The notes under the pieces were generated by a model that saw only the letters and a program-made list of their open reading frames with translations, made no database searches and was not told where the DNA came from. This document shows, piece after piece, positions 17,031 through 26,246 of a stretch of DNA of 64,000 nucleotides. The position numbers were made by a program, and so were the translations under genes. The DNA comes from Lacimicrobium sp. SS2-24 (lineage in GTDB: Bacteria > Pseudomonadota > Gammaproteobacteria > Enterobacterales > Alteromonadaceae). Location: assembly GCF_002201535.1 (NCBI RefSeq), contig NZ_NIWW01000003.1, positions 186,001 to 250,000 of the forward strand, given 5' to 3'. The stretch's first letter is position 1. Each line of letters starts with the position of its first letter.

Positions 17031-18179
17031 TCAACTTTGCTTATCAAGCAATCTGGCCGGAAACAGACACGCCAGCAGACACAACACCAGCGCCACCACG
17101 GCAATATTAATAAGCTGTCCATAGCCTTCATCTGACAGGATCATCGCTGCCACAAACGGCCCCGATGCCAGCCCGGTTTTTGACGCAAATCCTCCCAAAG
17201 CCGCCATTTTACCGGCTTTGTCAAACTCGGCACAGATACCCAGCAAATAAGCAATGCTGAATGCCCAGGTTACCCCCACCAGCACATTGGCTAGCCAGAA
17301 GATGGCTGCCATCTGACTGAAATGCAGCGCAAAGGTCGCCAGTGTCGTCAGGCCAATGGCAAACACTAAGGGCAGGGTGCGCCCAAAACGGGTAGAGAAC
17401 ACAATCACCAGTCCCGAGCCCAGCAATCCGATCCAGGCGGAGATGCCCAGAGTCGGTGAAATAAACTTAATATCCAGCCCGGCTTGCTGGCCCAGATCGA
17501 TAATGTAGGCATACAGTCCCATATTCGCAGCCTGGAACAAGAACACCGCCAGCAAAGCCGATGCCAGGGGTCTGGACTGAATGGGCGCCACCATTTTATC
17601 CGGATCCGGCTTCTCAATCGGATAATCACCGAGCATGCTCAGCATCACCAGTGACACCGCGCTGAAGGCGATCAGGGAGAGAAATAACGCAGCGGTACCG
17701 TACAGTGGCGCCAGCGGCGGCAACAGCATCACGCCGAATCCACCCAGTCCAAACTGCACAAACAACAGGTACCCGAACGTTTTATGCACCTGACTGACCC
17801 GCGCAATCACCGCAAAAGAAATGCCCACTAACAATCCACCCACACCACCGTGCAAAGCCCGCAGCGGCAACATCACCTCCGGCGTGGTGACAATAATGGA
17901 GAGTCCATCAAGTAGCATCAATGCCACCAGCAGCACGGCGGCCGCCGGTCGCCAGGGCACGCGGGTCACCAGAAATACCGCCACAAATGCGCCCACAGCG
18001 GCCCCGTATATGTTTAAGGAGGCCACCAGTCCCGCATCGGCCCGTGAAAAATTAAGGGAATCAATCAGTCCGGAGACAATCGCCGGCATAATATTCACGT
18101 AAAAGAGTCCTGCAGTGGCCAGAAAGGCCAGCATGACCCGAGCGGCGGTGCCATCGGGTGCCAGTATCGGTAATTTCAT
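17031..18179 (-). CDS. Major facilitator superfamily transporter
   Basis: Inner-membrane secondary transporter with about twelve hydrophobic helices and a central loop around DYPIEKPDPDKM. The N-terminal half has the NFSRADAGLVASLNIYGAA segment typical of small-solute MFS carriers (CynX/YbfB-like). The start at 18179 (MKLPILAPDGTAAR) is preferred because the predicted promoter (-10 near 18216-18221) would put the transcript start near 18209, leaving little or no leader for the ATG at 18206 or GTG at 18212. The regulator gene follows about 44 bases downstream. The role is probably uptake or export of the island's substrate or product, and the substrate is not predictable. Confidence 0.85.
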   Translation of the reverse strand: MKLPILAPDGTAARVMLAFLATAGLFYVNIMPAIVSGLIDSLNFSRADAGLVASLNIYGAAVGAFVAVFLVTRVPWRPAAAVLLVALMLLDGLSIIVTTPEVMLPLRALHGGVGGLLVGISFAVIARVSQVHKTFGYLLFVQFGLGGFGVMLLPPLAPLYGTAALFLSLIAFSAVSLVMLSMLGDYPIEKPDPDKMVAPIQSRPLASALLAVFLFQAANMGLYAYIIDLGQQAGLDIKFISPTLGISAWIGLLGSGLVIVFSTRFGRTLPLVFAIGLTTLATFALHFSQMAAIFWLANVLVGVTWAFSIAYLLGICAEFDKAGKMAALGGFASKTGLASGPFVAAMILSDEGYGQLINIAVVALVLCLLACLFPARLLDKQS

Positions 18180-18241
18180 CAATTTACTGCTTGTATTGAG
18201 GATCATATGCACCAGACTATCAGCTTAATCAGCCAGGGTTA

Positions 18242-18273
18242 GAGCCAGTTAGACGTGAGTTTTGGCACCAGTT
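18242..18273 (-). promoter_or_regulatory. Direct-repeat operator upstream of the MFS-MocR operon
   Basis: The minus strand has AACTGGTGC (18273-18265) and AACTGGCTC (18250-18242), with CTGG cores 23 bp apart. It lies 63-94 bases before the preferred MFS start. A GATAGT element (18216-18221) could be the -10. Because the operon encodes the regulator, this would be the autoregulatory site. Confidence 0.65.
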
Positions 18274-18381
18274 TAACATCACACCACAGCGGCACAGTGA
18301 ACACGGAAGTATTGAGGGTTAAGGCCCGTGATTTCTCCGCGTTCTACATACAGCTGTGGTTATTCAGCCTTTCTCAAAAGG

Positions 18382-18585
18382 CGCCGGATGCAGGGCAGCA
18401 ACGCCCGGCCATGACGCCTGTGTACCTGTCATTGCCGCGCAGGCGGGAATCCAGAGCCTTATCGGGGACGCCAGATGCCCGACAACACCACCCGGCCATG
18501 ACGTCTGTGTACCTGTCATTCCCGCGCAGGCGGGAATCCAGAGCCTTATCGGGGACGCCAGATGCCCGACAACACCACCCGGCCA
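18382..18585. repeat. 87-bp tandem repeat carrying REP-like palindromes
   Basis: About 2.3 copies of an 87-bp unit. Each full unit carries the palindrome ATTCCCGCGCAGGCGGGAAT (18518-18537) or its one-base variant ATTGCC... (18431-18450), followed by CCAGAGCCTTATCGGGGACGCC. The GTCATTCCCGCG-AGGCGGGAATCCA core is a widespread intergenic repeat in many proteobacteria, and Neisseria dRS3 is similar. It lies between the 5' end of the MFS operon and the 3' end of the secreted hydrolase gene. No protein is expected. The rest of 18274-18660 shows nothing else. Confidence 0.85.
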
Positions 18586-18660
18586 GGACCAATTGACGTT
18601 CCCTTGTGGATACCCTCTCTCACAACCAGCCTGTGTGGTTGTTTAATCTGTTATCTTTTT

Positions 18661-21597
18661 TCAATTACACACCGAGGCGATTTTATCCAGTTCCCTGACG
18701 GTTTTGGTAAAACCATACTCTTTATTGTCACTGACGTAGTAGTACAGCATATTATTGGGCAATATCACCAGACCAATGCCACCAAAACCTGACATGTAGG
18801 GTACCCAGGTAGGATTGCTACAGCTGACCTGGGTTGAAGCACCAAGGTCATAAGCCCAGAAACCATTCTGATAACGACTGCTACTGGTGCCGGTGGTTAA
18901 CCCCCGGTTACTGGATTGCTGCAGCGCATCGCCAAGCAAGCTCGCATCGAGCATAGGTTGCCCGGCAACCTTACCTTCGTCCAGCAGTAAGAACTGACCT
19001 ATTTTGAGCAGATCATCACCGCTGAAGGTCAATCCATAGCCGCCCCAGACCTGCCGCTCACTGTCATAGCTGCGTTTACTTTGCCAGGTCAACGGACTTA
19101 AATGTATGGGTTTGAAGATCTGTTCCACCAGCAGATCATTGTAGTAGTCGGCCTGCGCGCCTTGGTTGGCTTCATACCATTTCTGCATCGCGCGACTGAG
19201 GATGTAGGTATCCGAGGTGTGATAGACAAACTGTGTGCCCGGTGTACTCTTACGCGGATAGTCACAGGCATGACTGATCTTGTCGGCGTGACTGGCCACC
19301 AGAAAGAACTCATTAATGGTTTTCTGCGCCCCTTCATCGACTGAATCGCCGGCAGAATCGTAGTTGCCCGTGGCCATATCTAATGCTTGTTCAAAGGTGA
19401 CATCTGACCAGGTTGCCGGTGAACAGGCGCTGACATAGTCACTGATCTTCAGACCCGCCTGTGAGCCCCCATATTGCTGTTCGAGCGCCATCAACCCGAT
19501 TCCGCCCACCACAGATTTGGCGGTAGAATAAGAAGGCAGCGCCATTACATTACAATAGGGGTAAGCGCCCTGACGGGTATTGCACTGGCCCTGATAATGT
19601 ACCCCCTGATACAGTACACCGAAGGCGCTCAGATGAACGGATGTCTGATCGCTGCCAATGGCGCTGACATTAACGCCCTGCCCCGGGTAGTCGGTCGCCA
19701 GTTCAGACAGAGCCTTGCGCGGCAACCTGTTACTCAGCTCCGCCACATAGTCATTTTTAAGCTGGCTGTCATTGGCAATCACAGCGGGGGTGTAATTCGC
19801 CGTAAGTTTGCCGTGAAGGTTGAACTTAAAGTATTCGCAGGTCTCCTGGGCAATCTGGTAAGCCACATCCGAAACCGTGCCATCATCTTTAAACAAAAAC
19901 GTCATCACGCCGTTGTGGGTGCAATTGGCATTGATTTCCTGCAATGCAAAAGGCAGTGCCACACGGCTATATCCACTGTCGCCGTTTTCATTCCATACCC
20001 GGCCCGGCAGGAGTATCCACTCCCAGGCTGGATGGCCGGTGGCTGTCACTTGTCTGTCCACAGGGATGAGATGACTCCCATACTGAACAAAGTCAAAATC
20101 AAAAGGCGGCAAGCTGTCGGGATTCGTGTAGGCCGACGCCAGATTGGTGCCCTGCTCGGTCAACGTACCCGGCACGACGGTCAGGCTCAGATTCCCACTG
20201 AAGGTGTTGGCCGGGTCGGCGCCACTGGCTGGCAAGGCATAGTGACTATAATTCAGCAGCGCAATGGCGCCGCTGCCGGTCAGCTGACTATAGGTTAACT
20301 GACTGCGACTGACGCTACCGTCACCCGCGAGACAATCGAATTCACAGTTACCGGTCTGGGTGCCGGTACCCGATAAAGCGATAAGGAAAGGATTTTGATC
20401 GGTATCATTAGAGGCAATACTGAGGCTGTCATTGGCACTGCTCTGATCCACCGGTGTAAACGCCACCTCAAGCTGACAACTCTGAGCTTGCGCCAGATTC
20501 TGGTTCGAGCAGTTATCTACATTAACAGAGAAAGGTGCGCTGGCACCGGTGATGCTGCCTATCTCGAGGGTCTGATCACCACTGTTCCTGAGCGTAAAAT
20601 TGCGATTCACTGTCGAGCCCACCGCCACAGCCCCAAAACTTCCTGAACCGCTGACAGTGAGTTGTGGTTCCTGAGTTTGTCCGCCTGCGGTGCCGCTGAG
20701 GGTGATGTTATCGCCATAGCAATAATTACCAAACAGGGTATAGGCCCGCACGCGCAAACTCAGCCCCCCGTTGTCATCCAGACCGCTGTTGATGGTGGCG
20801 CTGCGAAAGTTACCGTCATCATCGCCATTATTCAGGGTCAACAGGGTTTGCCAGCTCTGCCCGGCATCGGTCGAATATTCAAGGTGACAGGCATCACCGT
20901 TAACCAGATACAAGGCCGCCAGTTGTGCACTTAACACCACATTATTTGCACCGGCAGATGAAAGATCAACGCGGCCCTGCCGTAAGCCATCCACACGCAG
21001 CGAATAATTTCCCTGATAGAGGTTAACGCTGTTATTGCCATTACCGGTAAAGCTCCAGCCGCTGCTGTCGCCATCCTGAAAATCGTCACTGAACAGACTA
21101 TTCTGCGATATGGGCGTACCGGTGACTGCGACATCATCACCATAGCAATAGTTGTCATACAGGGTGTAGGCACGAAAGCGCAGTGCCAGCTGGTTCACAT
21201 CATCCAGTCCTGCTGACTGCGAAAAGGAAACAAGAGGTCCACCGGATTCGGCCACGCCAATGCTACCCAGTGTCGTCCAGCTGGCGCCCCCATTGACCGA
21301 ATATTCAGCAAAGCACTGATCACCATACAAAAGCTCCGTCGCCGTCAACACCATTGCCAGACTGACATTTTCATAGCCAGCTGTAGAGAGGGTTAGCTGG
21401 GCCTGACGCAATCCATCAAGGCGCAAGGAGTAATTGCCCTGGTAAAGATGAATGGCATCGCTTCCGTCTCCGGAGGGCGTCCACTGATTGTACTGGCCGC
21501 TTTGAAAGTCATCGTCGAACAGACTCACGGCAGCGGTCTGAGTTGCCAGCAACAATGTGCTGATAGCGATAAACCAATTTAAACAATACCTGTGCAT
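18661..21597 (-). CDS. Secreted modular serine hydrolase (beta-lactamase/peptidase S12 fold)
   Basis: Large exported protein of 978 residues. The start at 21597 (MHRYCLNWFIAIS) has AAAGGTG upstream and gives a signal peptide ending near TQTAAV. Two homologous modules of about 125 residues follow (starting FDDDFQSGQ and FSDDFQDGD, each with LYQGNYSLR-DGLRQ and YCYGD). Then comes a choice-of-anchor-D immunoglobulin-like domain (about 300-400, GAVAVGSTVNRNFTLRNSG). The catalytic domain has SxxK as STAK near residue 690 (LPSYSTAKSVVGG) and a later tyrosine motif YHTSD. This fold includes class C beta-lactamases, esterases and amide-oligomer hydrolases. A 23-bp direct-repeat operator upstream ties it to the MocR island. 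Confidence 0.82.
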   Translation of the reverse strand: MHRYCLNWFIAISTLLLATQTAAVSLFDDDFQSGQYNQWTPSGDGSDAIHLYQGNYSLRLDGLRQAQLTLSTAGYENVSLAMVLTATELLYGDQCFAEYSVNGGASWTTLGSIGVAESGGPLVSFSQSAGLDDVNQLALRFRAYTLYDNYCYGDDVAVTGTPISQNSLFSDDFQDGDSSGWSFTGNGNNSVNLYQGNYSLRVDGLRQGRVDLSSAGANNVVLSAQLAALYLVNGDACHLEYSTDAGQSWQTLLTLNNGDDDGNFRSATINSGLDDNGGLSLRVRAYTLFGNYCYGDNITLSGTAGGQTQEPQLTVSGSGSFGAVAVGSTVNRNFTLRNSGDQTLEIGSITGASAPFSVNVDNCSNQNLAQAQSCQLEVAFTPVDQSSANDSLSIASNDTDQNPFLIALSGTGTQTGNCEFDCLAGDGSVSRSQLTYSQLTGSGAIALLNYSHYALPASGADPANTFSGNLSLTVVPGTLTEQGTNLASAYTNPDSLPPFDFDFVQYGSHLIPVDRQVTATGHPAWEWILLPGRVWNENGDSGYSRVALPFALQEINANCTHNGVMTFLFKDDGTVSDVAYQIAQETCEYFKFNLHGKLTANYTPAVIANDSQLKNDYVAELSNRLPRKALSELATDYPGQGVNVSAIGSDQTSVHLSAFGVLYQGVHYQGQCNTRQGAYPYCNVMALPSYSTAKSVVGGIGLMALEQQYGGSQAGLKISDYVSACSPATWSDVTFEQALDMATGNYDSAGDSVDEGAQKTINEFFLVASHADKISHACDYPRKSTPGTQFVYHTSDTYILSRAMQKWYEANQGAQADYYNDLLVEQIFKPIHLSPLTWQSKRSYDSERQVWGGYGLTFSGDDLLKIGQFLLLDEGKVAGQPMLDASLLGDALQQSSNRGLTTGTSSSRYQNGFWAYDLGASTQVSCSNPTWVPYMSGFGGIGLVILPNNMLYYYVSDNKEYGFTKTVRELDKIASVCN

Positions 21598-21662
21598 GGT
21601 GTTCACCTTTATTTGTATAAAAAAACACCAACACACCATAGCGCGGGCAGAATTATGGATAA

Positions 21663-21694
21663 GAACCAGATAACAACTTTGCATAGGGCCAGTT
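21663..21694 (-). promoter_or_regulatory. Direct-repeat operator upstream of the secreted hydrolase gene
   Basis: The minus strand has AACTGGCCC (21694-21686) and ATCTGGTTC (21671-21663), with CTGG cores 23 bp apart and 66-97 bases before the start at 21597. A possible -10, TATGGT (21640-21635), lies 29 bases from the proximal core. The rest of the 21598-21931 gap contains only the next terminator. Confidence 0.65.
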
Positions 21695-21855
21695 GCAACG
21701 CATGGCCCTTCAGGCCCCGTTCATAAAGGTCTGAGTCTTTTTGAGCAGCAGTGCAATAAACGATGAGAGGTTCCAGCAGGTCACTGGATCATTGTCATTT
21801 CGGCTATGCCAGCCGCAAACGCCATGATTGAAAATGACATGGGTCATGTCACCAA

Positions 21856-21879
21856 CAAAAACGCCGATCAAAGACCGGC
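21856..21879 (-). terminator. Rho-independent terminator of the DUF481 gene
   Basis: On the minus strand GCCGGTC, a TTT loop and GATCGGC form a 7-bp stem with one G-U pair, followed by GTTTTTG. It lies about 55 bases after the DUF481 stop codon. Confidence 0.7.
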
Positions 21880-21931
21880 GCTGCAAGAAGGTATTTCAGG
21901 TGCCAACCCCGAGGCTTGGCACCGAATGCCA

Positions 21932-22717
21932 TCAGAAGAAGTTATACACCAGGGTCACAGAGGTCTGTGTATCGAGTTTTTCAATATCATCCTCTACATC
22001 AGAGTTATGATTGAGAATCAGCGATACTTTGAGCGCCAGTGAGCCATTGATTTGCGCCGAGACGGAAGATTCCGACTTAGACTTGGTATTCTCGTTACCC
22101 ACTTCCGAGCTGAAGGTCTGACGGAAGGTGGAGGTATCAGAAATCTTCCAGCGATAGTCTAAAGAGCCCCGCACAATCATGCCATTGACACTTTCACCGT
22201 TGTCGCGTTCAGCCATCGCATAACCCGGACCGATACTGTAAGTAAAAGACGACACGTTGGTTTTCCATAACTCCTGAGCCCAACCAGCTGCCACAGTCGC
22301 CTGATGTTTAAAACCACTGAACCGATCGTCTTCATAGGAAGCAAATGCAAACACCCGGTGATTGGGATTGTCGAGTTTATAGTTACCCTGCCCCGAGAAG
22401 AAAATTTTCTGTGCTGTAGTCTGCGTCTTGGTTTCGTCATCAACCGTCACTTCGTCCTGCTTATAGAAGCCTTCCAGCACATAATCATTGCTCCACTGAG
22501 GCAACTCCTGGTGAGCATTGATTCTGCCCTTGAAGGTAGACGCTTCGGTATTACCGGTAGTCACTATGATGCCCAGTTCACCGTCCATGCTAAATGGTTT
22601 TTCTGCTTCTTCAGGAGTTGTGGTATCGGCAGCAAAGAGCGTATCCAGACTGTTGGCCTGGGCGAAAAACGGTAAGGTCAGAATGGCCGACAGGGCCAGT
22701 GTGGTCTTCTTGATCAT
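21932..22717 (-). CDS. DUF481 outer membrane protein (YdiY-like)
   Basis: The protein has a cleavable signal peptide (MIKKTTLALSAILTLPFFAQA) and then a beta-rich chain of alternating residues ending in VTLVYNFF, with the terminal aromatic residue typical of outer membrane barrels. The segment DGELGIIVTTGNTEASTFKG (about residues 45-64) is the DUF481 hallmark (GLGFVxTxGNTExxTxxG). The length is 261 residues. Members are salt- or acid-induced outer membrane proteins of unknown mechanism. It is monocistronic with its own terminator. It is near but not visibly part of the MocR regulon, because no CTGG repeat was found upstream. Confidence 0.85.
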   Translation of the reverse strand: MIKKTTLALSAILTLPFFAQANSLDTLFAADTTTPEEAEKPFSMDGELGIIVTTGNTEASTFKGRINAHQELPQWSNDYVLEGFYKQDEVTVDDETKTQTTAQKIFFSGQGNYKLDNPNHRVFAFASYEDDRFSGFKHQATVAAGWAQELWKTNVSSFTYSIGPGYAMAERDNGESVNGMIVRGSLDYRWKISDTSTFRQTFSSEVGNENTKSKSESSVSAQINGSLALKVSLILNHNSDVEDDIEKLDTQTSVTLVYNFF

Positions 22718-22853
22718 TCAGTGTCTATTCCGGGTGATTGAAAATTCCGCGTAATTGTAACTAAATTACAGCGCCAATTGCAGGGGGTTAGGTTATTTTT
22801 TAACCTTTTATGCCAGTTCAGTCTGATATTCTATTCGAATATTTGTTCTTTTT

Positions 22854-22895
22854 GTAATAAAAAATCACCGCAAGCCGAATGGCTTACGGTGATTT
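22854..22895 (-). terminator. Rho-independent terminator after the tkt-epd-pgk-fba operon
   Basis: On the minus strand AAATCACCG and CGGTGATTT pair around an inner AAGCC/GGCTT stem with a 4-base loop, and TTTTTTATT follows directly. It lies 16 bases beyond the aldolase stop. Confidence 0.88.
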
Positions 22896-22910
22896 ATCCG
22901 ATGAGGTTAT

Positions 22911-23810
22911 TCAGGTTTTCGAGGCCTGATAGATGCTCTCAATGGTGGCATCCAGTGTGGCATTGAAGTCTTCTTCAGACTGTTGTGCCGACAACCCCTC
23001 GGTCAGCGCCCTTGAGAAACTGGCGATCATGCCCTGATTTCGGCTCAGTCGCTGATTCGCTTCTTCACGGCTGTAACCGCCTGAAAGTGCCACCACCCGA
23101 ACTACATTGCCATGCTCAATACAATCGCGATAGAAATTGTCTTCTTCGGGCAGGGTCAGTTTCAACATCACTTTCTGGGCGGTAGACAAGGTATCCAGTT
23201 CCGCCAGTATATCCTGCTTGAGCAGGGCTTCAGCCTCGGCTTTATCGGGGCAGTGAATATCCACTTCCGGCTCGATGATAGGTACCAGTCCGGCCGCCAT
23301 GATGTGGCTTGCGACTTCAAACTGCTGCGCCACGACCTTACGGATCCCCTCGGCATCGGCCTGCTTGATGACAGAACGCATTTTAGTGCCAAAAACGCCC
23401 TGGTCGTTCGCTTTAGACAGCAGTTTTCCCAGCTCTGGCATGGGCTTCATCAACTGCACGCCCTGTGACTCTTCTGCCAAGCCTTTGTCCACTTTGAGAA
23501 AAGGTACCACCTTTTTTTCCTGCCACAGGTAGCGGGAGGAATATTCTCCTTCAATGTAGCGATCCAGCGTATTCTCAAACAAAATCGCACCCAGAATGCG
23601 TTCACCATTGAAGGCCGGACTGGTGACAATGCGGCTGCGCATCTGATGCACCAGATCGAACATTTCCTCATCGGAATTCCAAGCTGATTCATCCAGCCCA
23701 TAGAGTTTGAGGGCTTTAGGGGTACTACCACCACTTTGATCCAGGGCGGCAATAAACCCGTCCTGATTCTGGACTTTCTCCAGCATTTTCGCTTTGGCTT
23801 CGGCTGCCAT
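22911..23810 (-). CDS. fda: Class I fructose-bisphosphate aldolase
   Basis: Glycolytic and gluconeogenic enzyme splitting fructose-1,6-bisphosphate through a lysine Schiff base, metal-independent. The start is the ATG at 23810, with AAAAGGAG 6 bases upstream. The protein has 299 residues. Family landmarks are [16 protein letters not shown] (residues 17-33), [17 protein letters not shown] and [11 protein letters not shown], the last probably holding the Schiff-base lysine. It resembles the staphylococcal-type class I enzyme and not the class II zinc enzyme normally found after pgk in gammaproteobacteria. It is the last gene of the tkt-epd-pgk-fba set, 109 bp after pgk. Confidence 0.9.
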   Translation of the reverse strand: MAAEAKAKMLEKVQNQDGFIAALDQSGGSTPKALKLYGLDESAWNSDEEMFDLVHQMRSRIVTSPAFNGERILGAILFENTLDRYIEGEYSSRYLWQEKKVVPFLKVDKGLAEESQGVQLMKPMPELGKLLSKANDQGVFGTKMRSVIKQADAEGIRKVVAQQFEVASHIMAAGLVPIIEPEVDIHCPDKAEAEALLKQDILAELDTLSTAQKVMLKLTLPEEDNFYRDCIEHGNVVRVVALSGGYSREEANQRLSRNQGMIASFSRALTEGLSAQQSEEDFNATLDATIESIYQASKT

Positions 23811-23919
23811 TGGCAACTCCTTTTTATTGTCTTGGCCTCAGGGGCCGGGATACAGAGATATCGTCAGTTAGTATAGCTGAGGGCTTCATTCACTTGCCCT
23901 TCTTATTTTTTATGTCAGG

Positions 23920-25098
23920 TTATTCCGCCGCACGCTGTTCCAGCATGGTTACGGCGGGCAGGGCTTTGCCTTCCAGAAATTCCAGAAAGGCTCCGCCACC
24001 GGTGCTGATATAAGAGATCTTATCGGCTATCTGATACTTATCAACCGCTGCCAGTGTATCGCCACCGCCAGCGATGGAAAAGGCATCACTGTCAGCAATA
24101 GCCTGGGCAAGCACCTTGGTTCCGGCACCGAACTGGTCAAATTCAAACACGCCCACCGGACCGTTCCACACAATGGTGCCGGCTTTTTTGATCTGCGCCG
24201 CCAGTTTTTCAGCGGTTTTCGGACCGATATCGAAGATCATATCCGATTCACTGACCTCGCTCACCTTTTTGTGCGTGGCCACAGCGGTTTCAGAAAATTC
24301 ACTGCCCACCACCACGTCTTCAGGCACAGGGATCTCGCCTCCGTTTGCCTGGGCTTTGGCCAGTAAACGTCGGGCTTCAGGTATTAAATCCTGCTCATAC
24401 AGGGATTTACCCACCGGCTCTCCGGTCGCGGCAATAAAGGTATTAGCAATACCGCCGCCGACAATCAGCTGATCCACCTTTTCTGACAGTGCTTCGAGTA
24501 CCGTCAGCTTGGTGGAAACCTTTGAGCCCCCGACAATGGCCAGCAGCGGGCGCGCCGGGTTTTCCAGTGCTTTACCCAGCGCCTCTAGTTCAGCTGCCAG
24601 CAACGGGCCGGCACAAGCGACAGGTGCAAACTTTCCGGCACCGTGCGTGGAGGCCTGGGCGCGGTGTGCGGTGCCAAAAGCATCCATCACATAGATATCA
24701 CACAGCGCAGCATAACGTTTTGACAAGCTGTCATCGTCTGCCTTTTCACCAGGATTAAAACGCACGTTCTCCAGTACCACCAATTCACCATCGGCGATGT
24801 CCACACCGTCCAGATAGTCACTGGCAAGGCGCACCTTACACGCCAATACGTCGGCCAGATAATCCACCACGGGCTGTAAGGAGTACTGTGCCTCAAACTG
24901 ACCTTCCGTTGGCCGTCCCAGATGCGACATCACCATTACCCTGGCGCCGGCATCTAATGCCGCTTTGAGGGTGGGTAGCGAGGCTTTGATGCGGGCATCT
25001 GAAGTGACCTTGCCCTCTTTCACCGGTACATTCAGATCCTGACGGATCAGGACGCGTTTCCCTTTCAAATCCAACTCGGACATTTTCAGTACTGACAT
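23920..25098 (-). CDS. pgk: Phosphoglycerate kinase
   Basis: Transfers phosphate between 1,3-bisphosphoglycerate and ADP. The start is the ATG of [17 protein letters not shown] at 25098, with AAGGA 6 bases upstream, while the upstream ATG at 25104 would leave that site too close. The substrate arginine and aspartate are in [11 protein letters not shown]. The basic-patch motif MSHLGRPTE, the hinge region ([10 protein letters not shown]) and the nucleotide GGGDTLAAV are all present. The length of 392 residues is normal. It sits 28 bp after epd, in the conserved epd-pgk-fba order. Confidence 0.97.
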   Translation of the reverse strand: MSVLKMSELDLKGKRVLIRQDLNVPVKEGKVTSDARIKASLPTLKAALDAGARVMVMSHLGRPTEGQFEAQYSLQPVVDYLADVLACKVRLASDYLDGVDIADGELVVLENVRFNPGEKADDDSLSKRYAALCDIYVMDAFGTAHRAQASTHGAGKFAPVACAGPLLAAELEALGKALENPARPLLAIVGGSKVSTKLTVLEALSEKVDQLIVGGGIANTFIAATGEPVGKSLYEQDLIPEARRLLAKAQANGGEIPVPEDVVVGSEFSETAVATHKKVSEVSESDMIFDIGPKTAEKLAAQIKKAGTIVWNGPVGVFEFDQFGAGTKVLAQAIADSDAFSIAGGGDTLAAVDKYQIADKISYISTGGGAFLEFLEGKALPAVTMLEQRAAE

Positions 25099-25126
25099 GG
25101 TCATTCCTTATCTGTTAGCTATCTGT

Positions 25127-26149
25127 TCAATGAGACGGTAAATCCAGAGCCGCCATGGCCATGGCGGTATCCAGCATACGATTGGCAAAGCCCCACTCGT
25201 TATCGCACCAGACCAGGGTTTTTACCAGGCAATTATGACTGACGCGGGTCTGTGTGCCATCGACGATGGCCGAGTGGGGATCATGGTTAAAGTCACAGGA
25301 CACCAGTGGCTCTTCGGTGTAGCCGAGTATCCCCGCCAGGCGTCCCTCGCGGGCCTGCATCAGGGCCTGATTGACCTGAGCAATATTCACCTTCTGATTC
25401 AAGGTTACGCTGAGATCCATGGCAGTAACATTGATGGTGGGCACCCTTACGGCTATGGCTTCAAAACGCCCGGCAAATTTGGGTAAGATCCGCTCAATAC
25501 CCCGGGCCAGTTTGGTGTCGACCGGAATGATCGACTGACTGGCGGCGCGGGTGCGTCGCAAATCATCATGATAAGCATCGATGACCTGTTGGTCATGCAT
25601 CGACGCATGAATGGTGGTGATGGTACCGCTGTCTACCCCGAACGCCTGATCCAATGCCTGGATCACCGGCACAATGCAATTGGTGGTGCAAGAGCCATTC
25701 GACACAATGCGATCGTCAGCCCTGAGCTTATCCTCATTGATGCCGTAAATAACGGTGGCATCCATATCTGCGCTGCAGGGCTGTGAGAACAGAACTTTTT
25801 TTGCACCTTGCTCAAGATGTTGCTGACCCGATGCCCTGTCGCTGAACACACCGGTACATTCCAGTACGATATCCACGTTCAGCTCAGCCCAGGGCAGCGC
25901 TTCAAGTTCAGCACATTGCAACAGGCGAATCGGATCCCCGGCCACATGCAGGGTGGTATCCTCGAGTCGCACGTCAAAGGCAAACCGGCCATGAGAGGTA
26001 TCGTACTTAAGCAGGTGGGCAATGCCCTCGGGCCGGGCCAGTTCATTAATCGCCACGATCTGAATCTGGTTATTGCGGCCGCTTTCATACAAGGCGCGCA
26101 ATACATTGCGACCGATACGGCCAAAACCATTAATGGCGACTCGTAACAT
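25127..26149 (-). CDS. epd: Erythrose-4-phosphate dehydrogenase
   Basis: NAD-dependent oxidation of erythrose-4-phosphate to 4-phosphoerythronate, the first step of DXP-independent PLP synthesis. The start is the ATG at 26149 ([17 protein letters not shown]) with GGAAG just upstream. Longer in-frame extension is possible but does not align. The catalytic cysteine is in [13 protein letters not shown] (about residues 150-162), and [23 protein letters not shown] is the GapB/Epd signature that separates it from glycolytic GAPDH. The position directly before pgk is the E. coli order. The length is 340 residues. Confidence 0.93.
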   Translation of the reverse strand: MLRVAINGFGRIGRNVLRALYESGRNNQIQIVAINELARPEGIAHLLKYDTSHGRFAFDVRLEDTTLHVAGDPIRLLQCAELEALPWAELNVDIVLECTGVFSDRASGQQHLEQGAKKVLFSQPCSADMDATVIYGINEDKLRADDRIVSNGSCTTNCIVPVIQALDQAFGVDSGTITTIHASMHDQQVIDAYHDDLRRTRAASQSIIPVDTKLARGIERILPKFAGRFEAIAVRVPTINVTAMDLSVTLNQKVNIAQVNQALMQAREGRLAGILGYTEEPLVSCDFNHDPHSAIVDGTQTRVSHNCLVKTLVWCDNEWGFANRMLDTAMAMAALDLPSH

Positions 26150-26246
26150 GACTTCCCACGCTCGTTTAAAATGCACAGCTGGTGTGCGGTTGTTGTGCCC
26201 CAGAAAACGCTTATCCCGGGGCATTTTTTTGATTGTATCGTTGCGC

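Noticed and set aside
18255-18268. Third copy of the GTGACTTTTGGCAC element (13 of 14 matches) in the MFS upstream region
   Set aside because: It overlaps the CTGG operator, points away from the MFS gene, and has no gene or -10 at the expected distance; probably coincidence.
18382-18585. Regular repeats suggesting a CRISPR array
   Set aside because: The 87-bp units are nearly identical along their entire length with no variable spacers, only about 2.3 copies and no cas genes; it is a tandem intergenic repeat.
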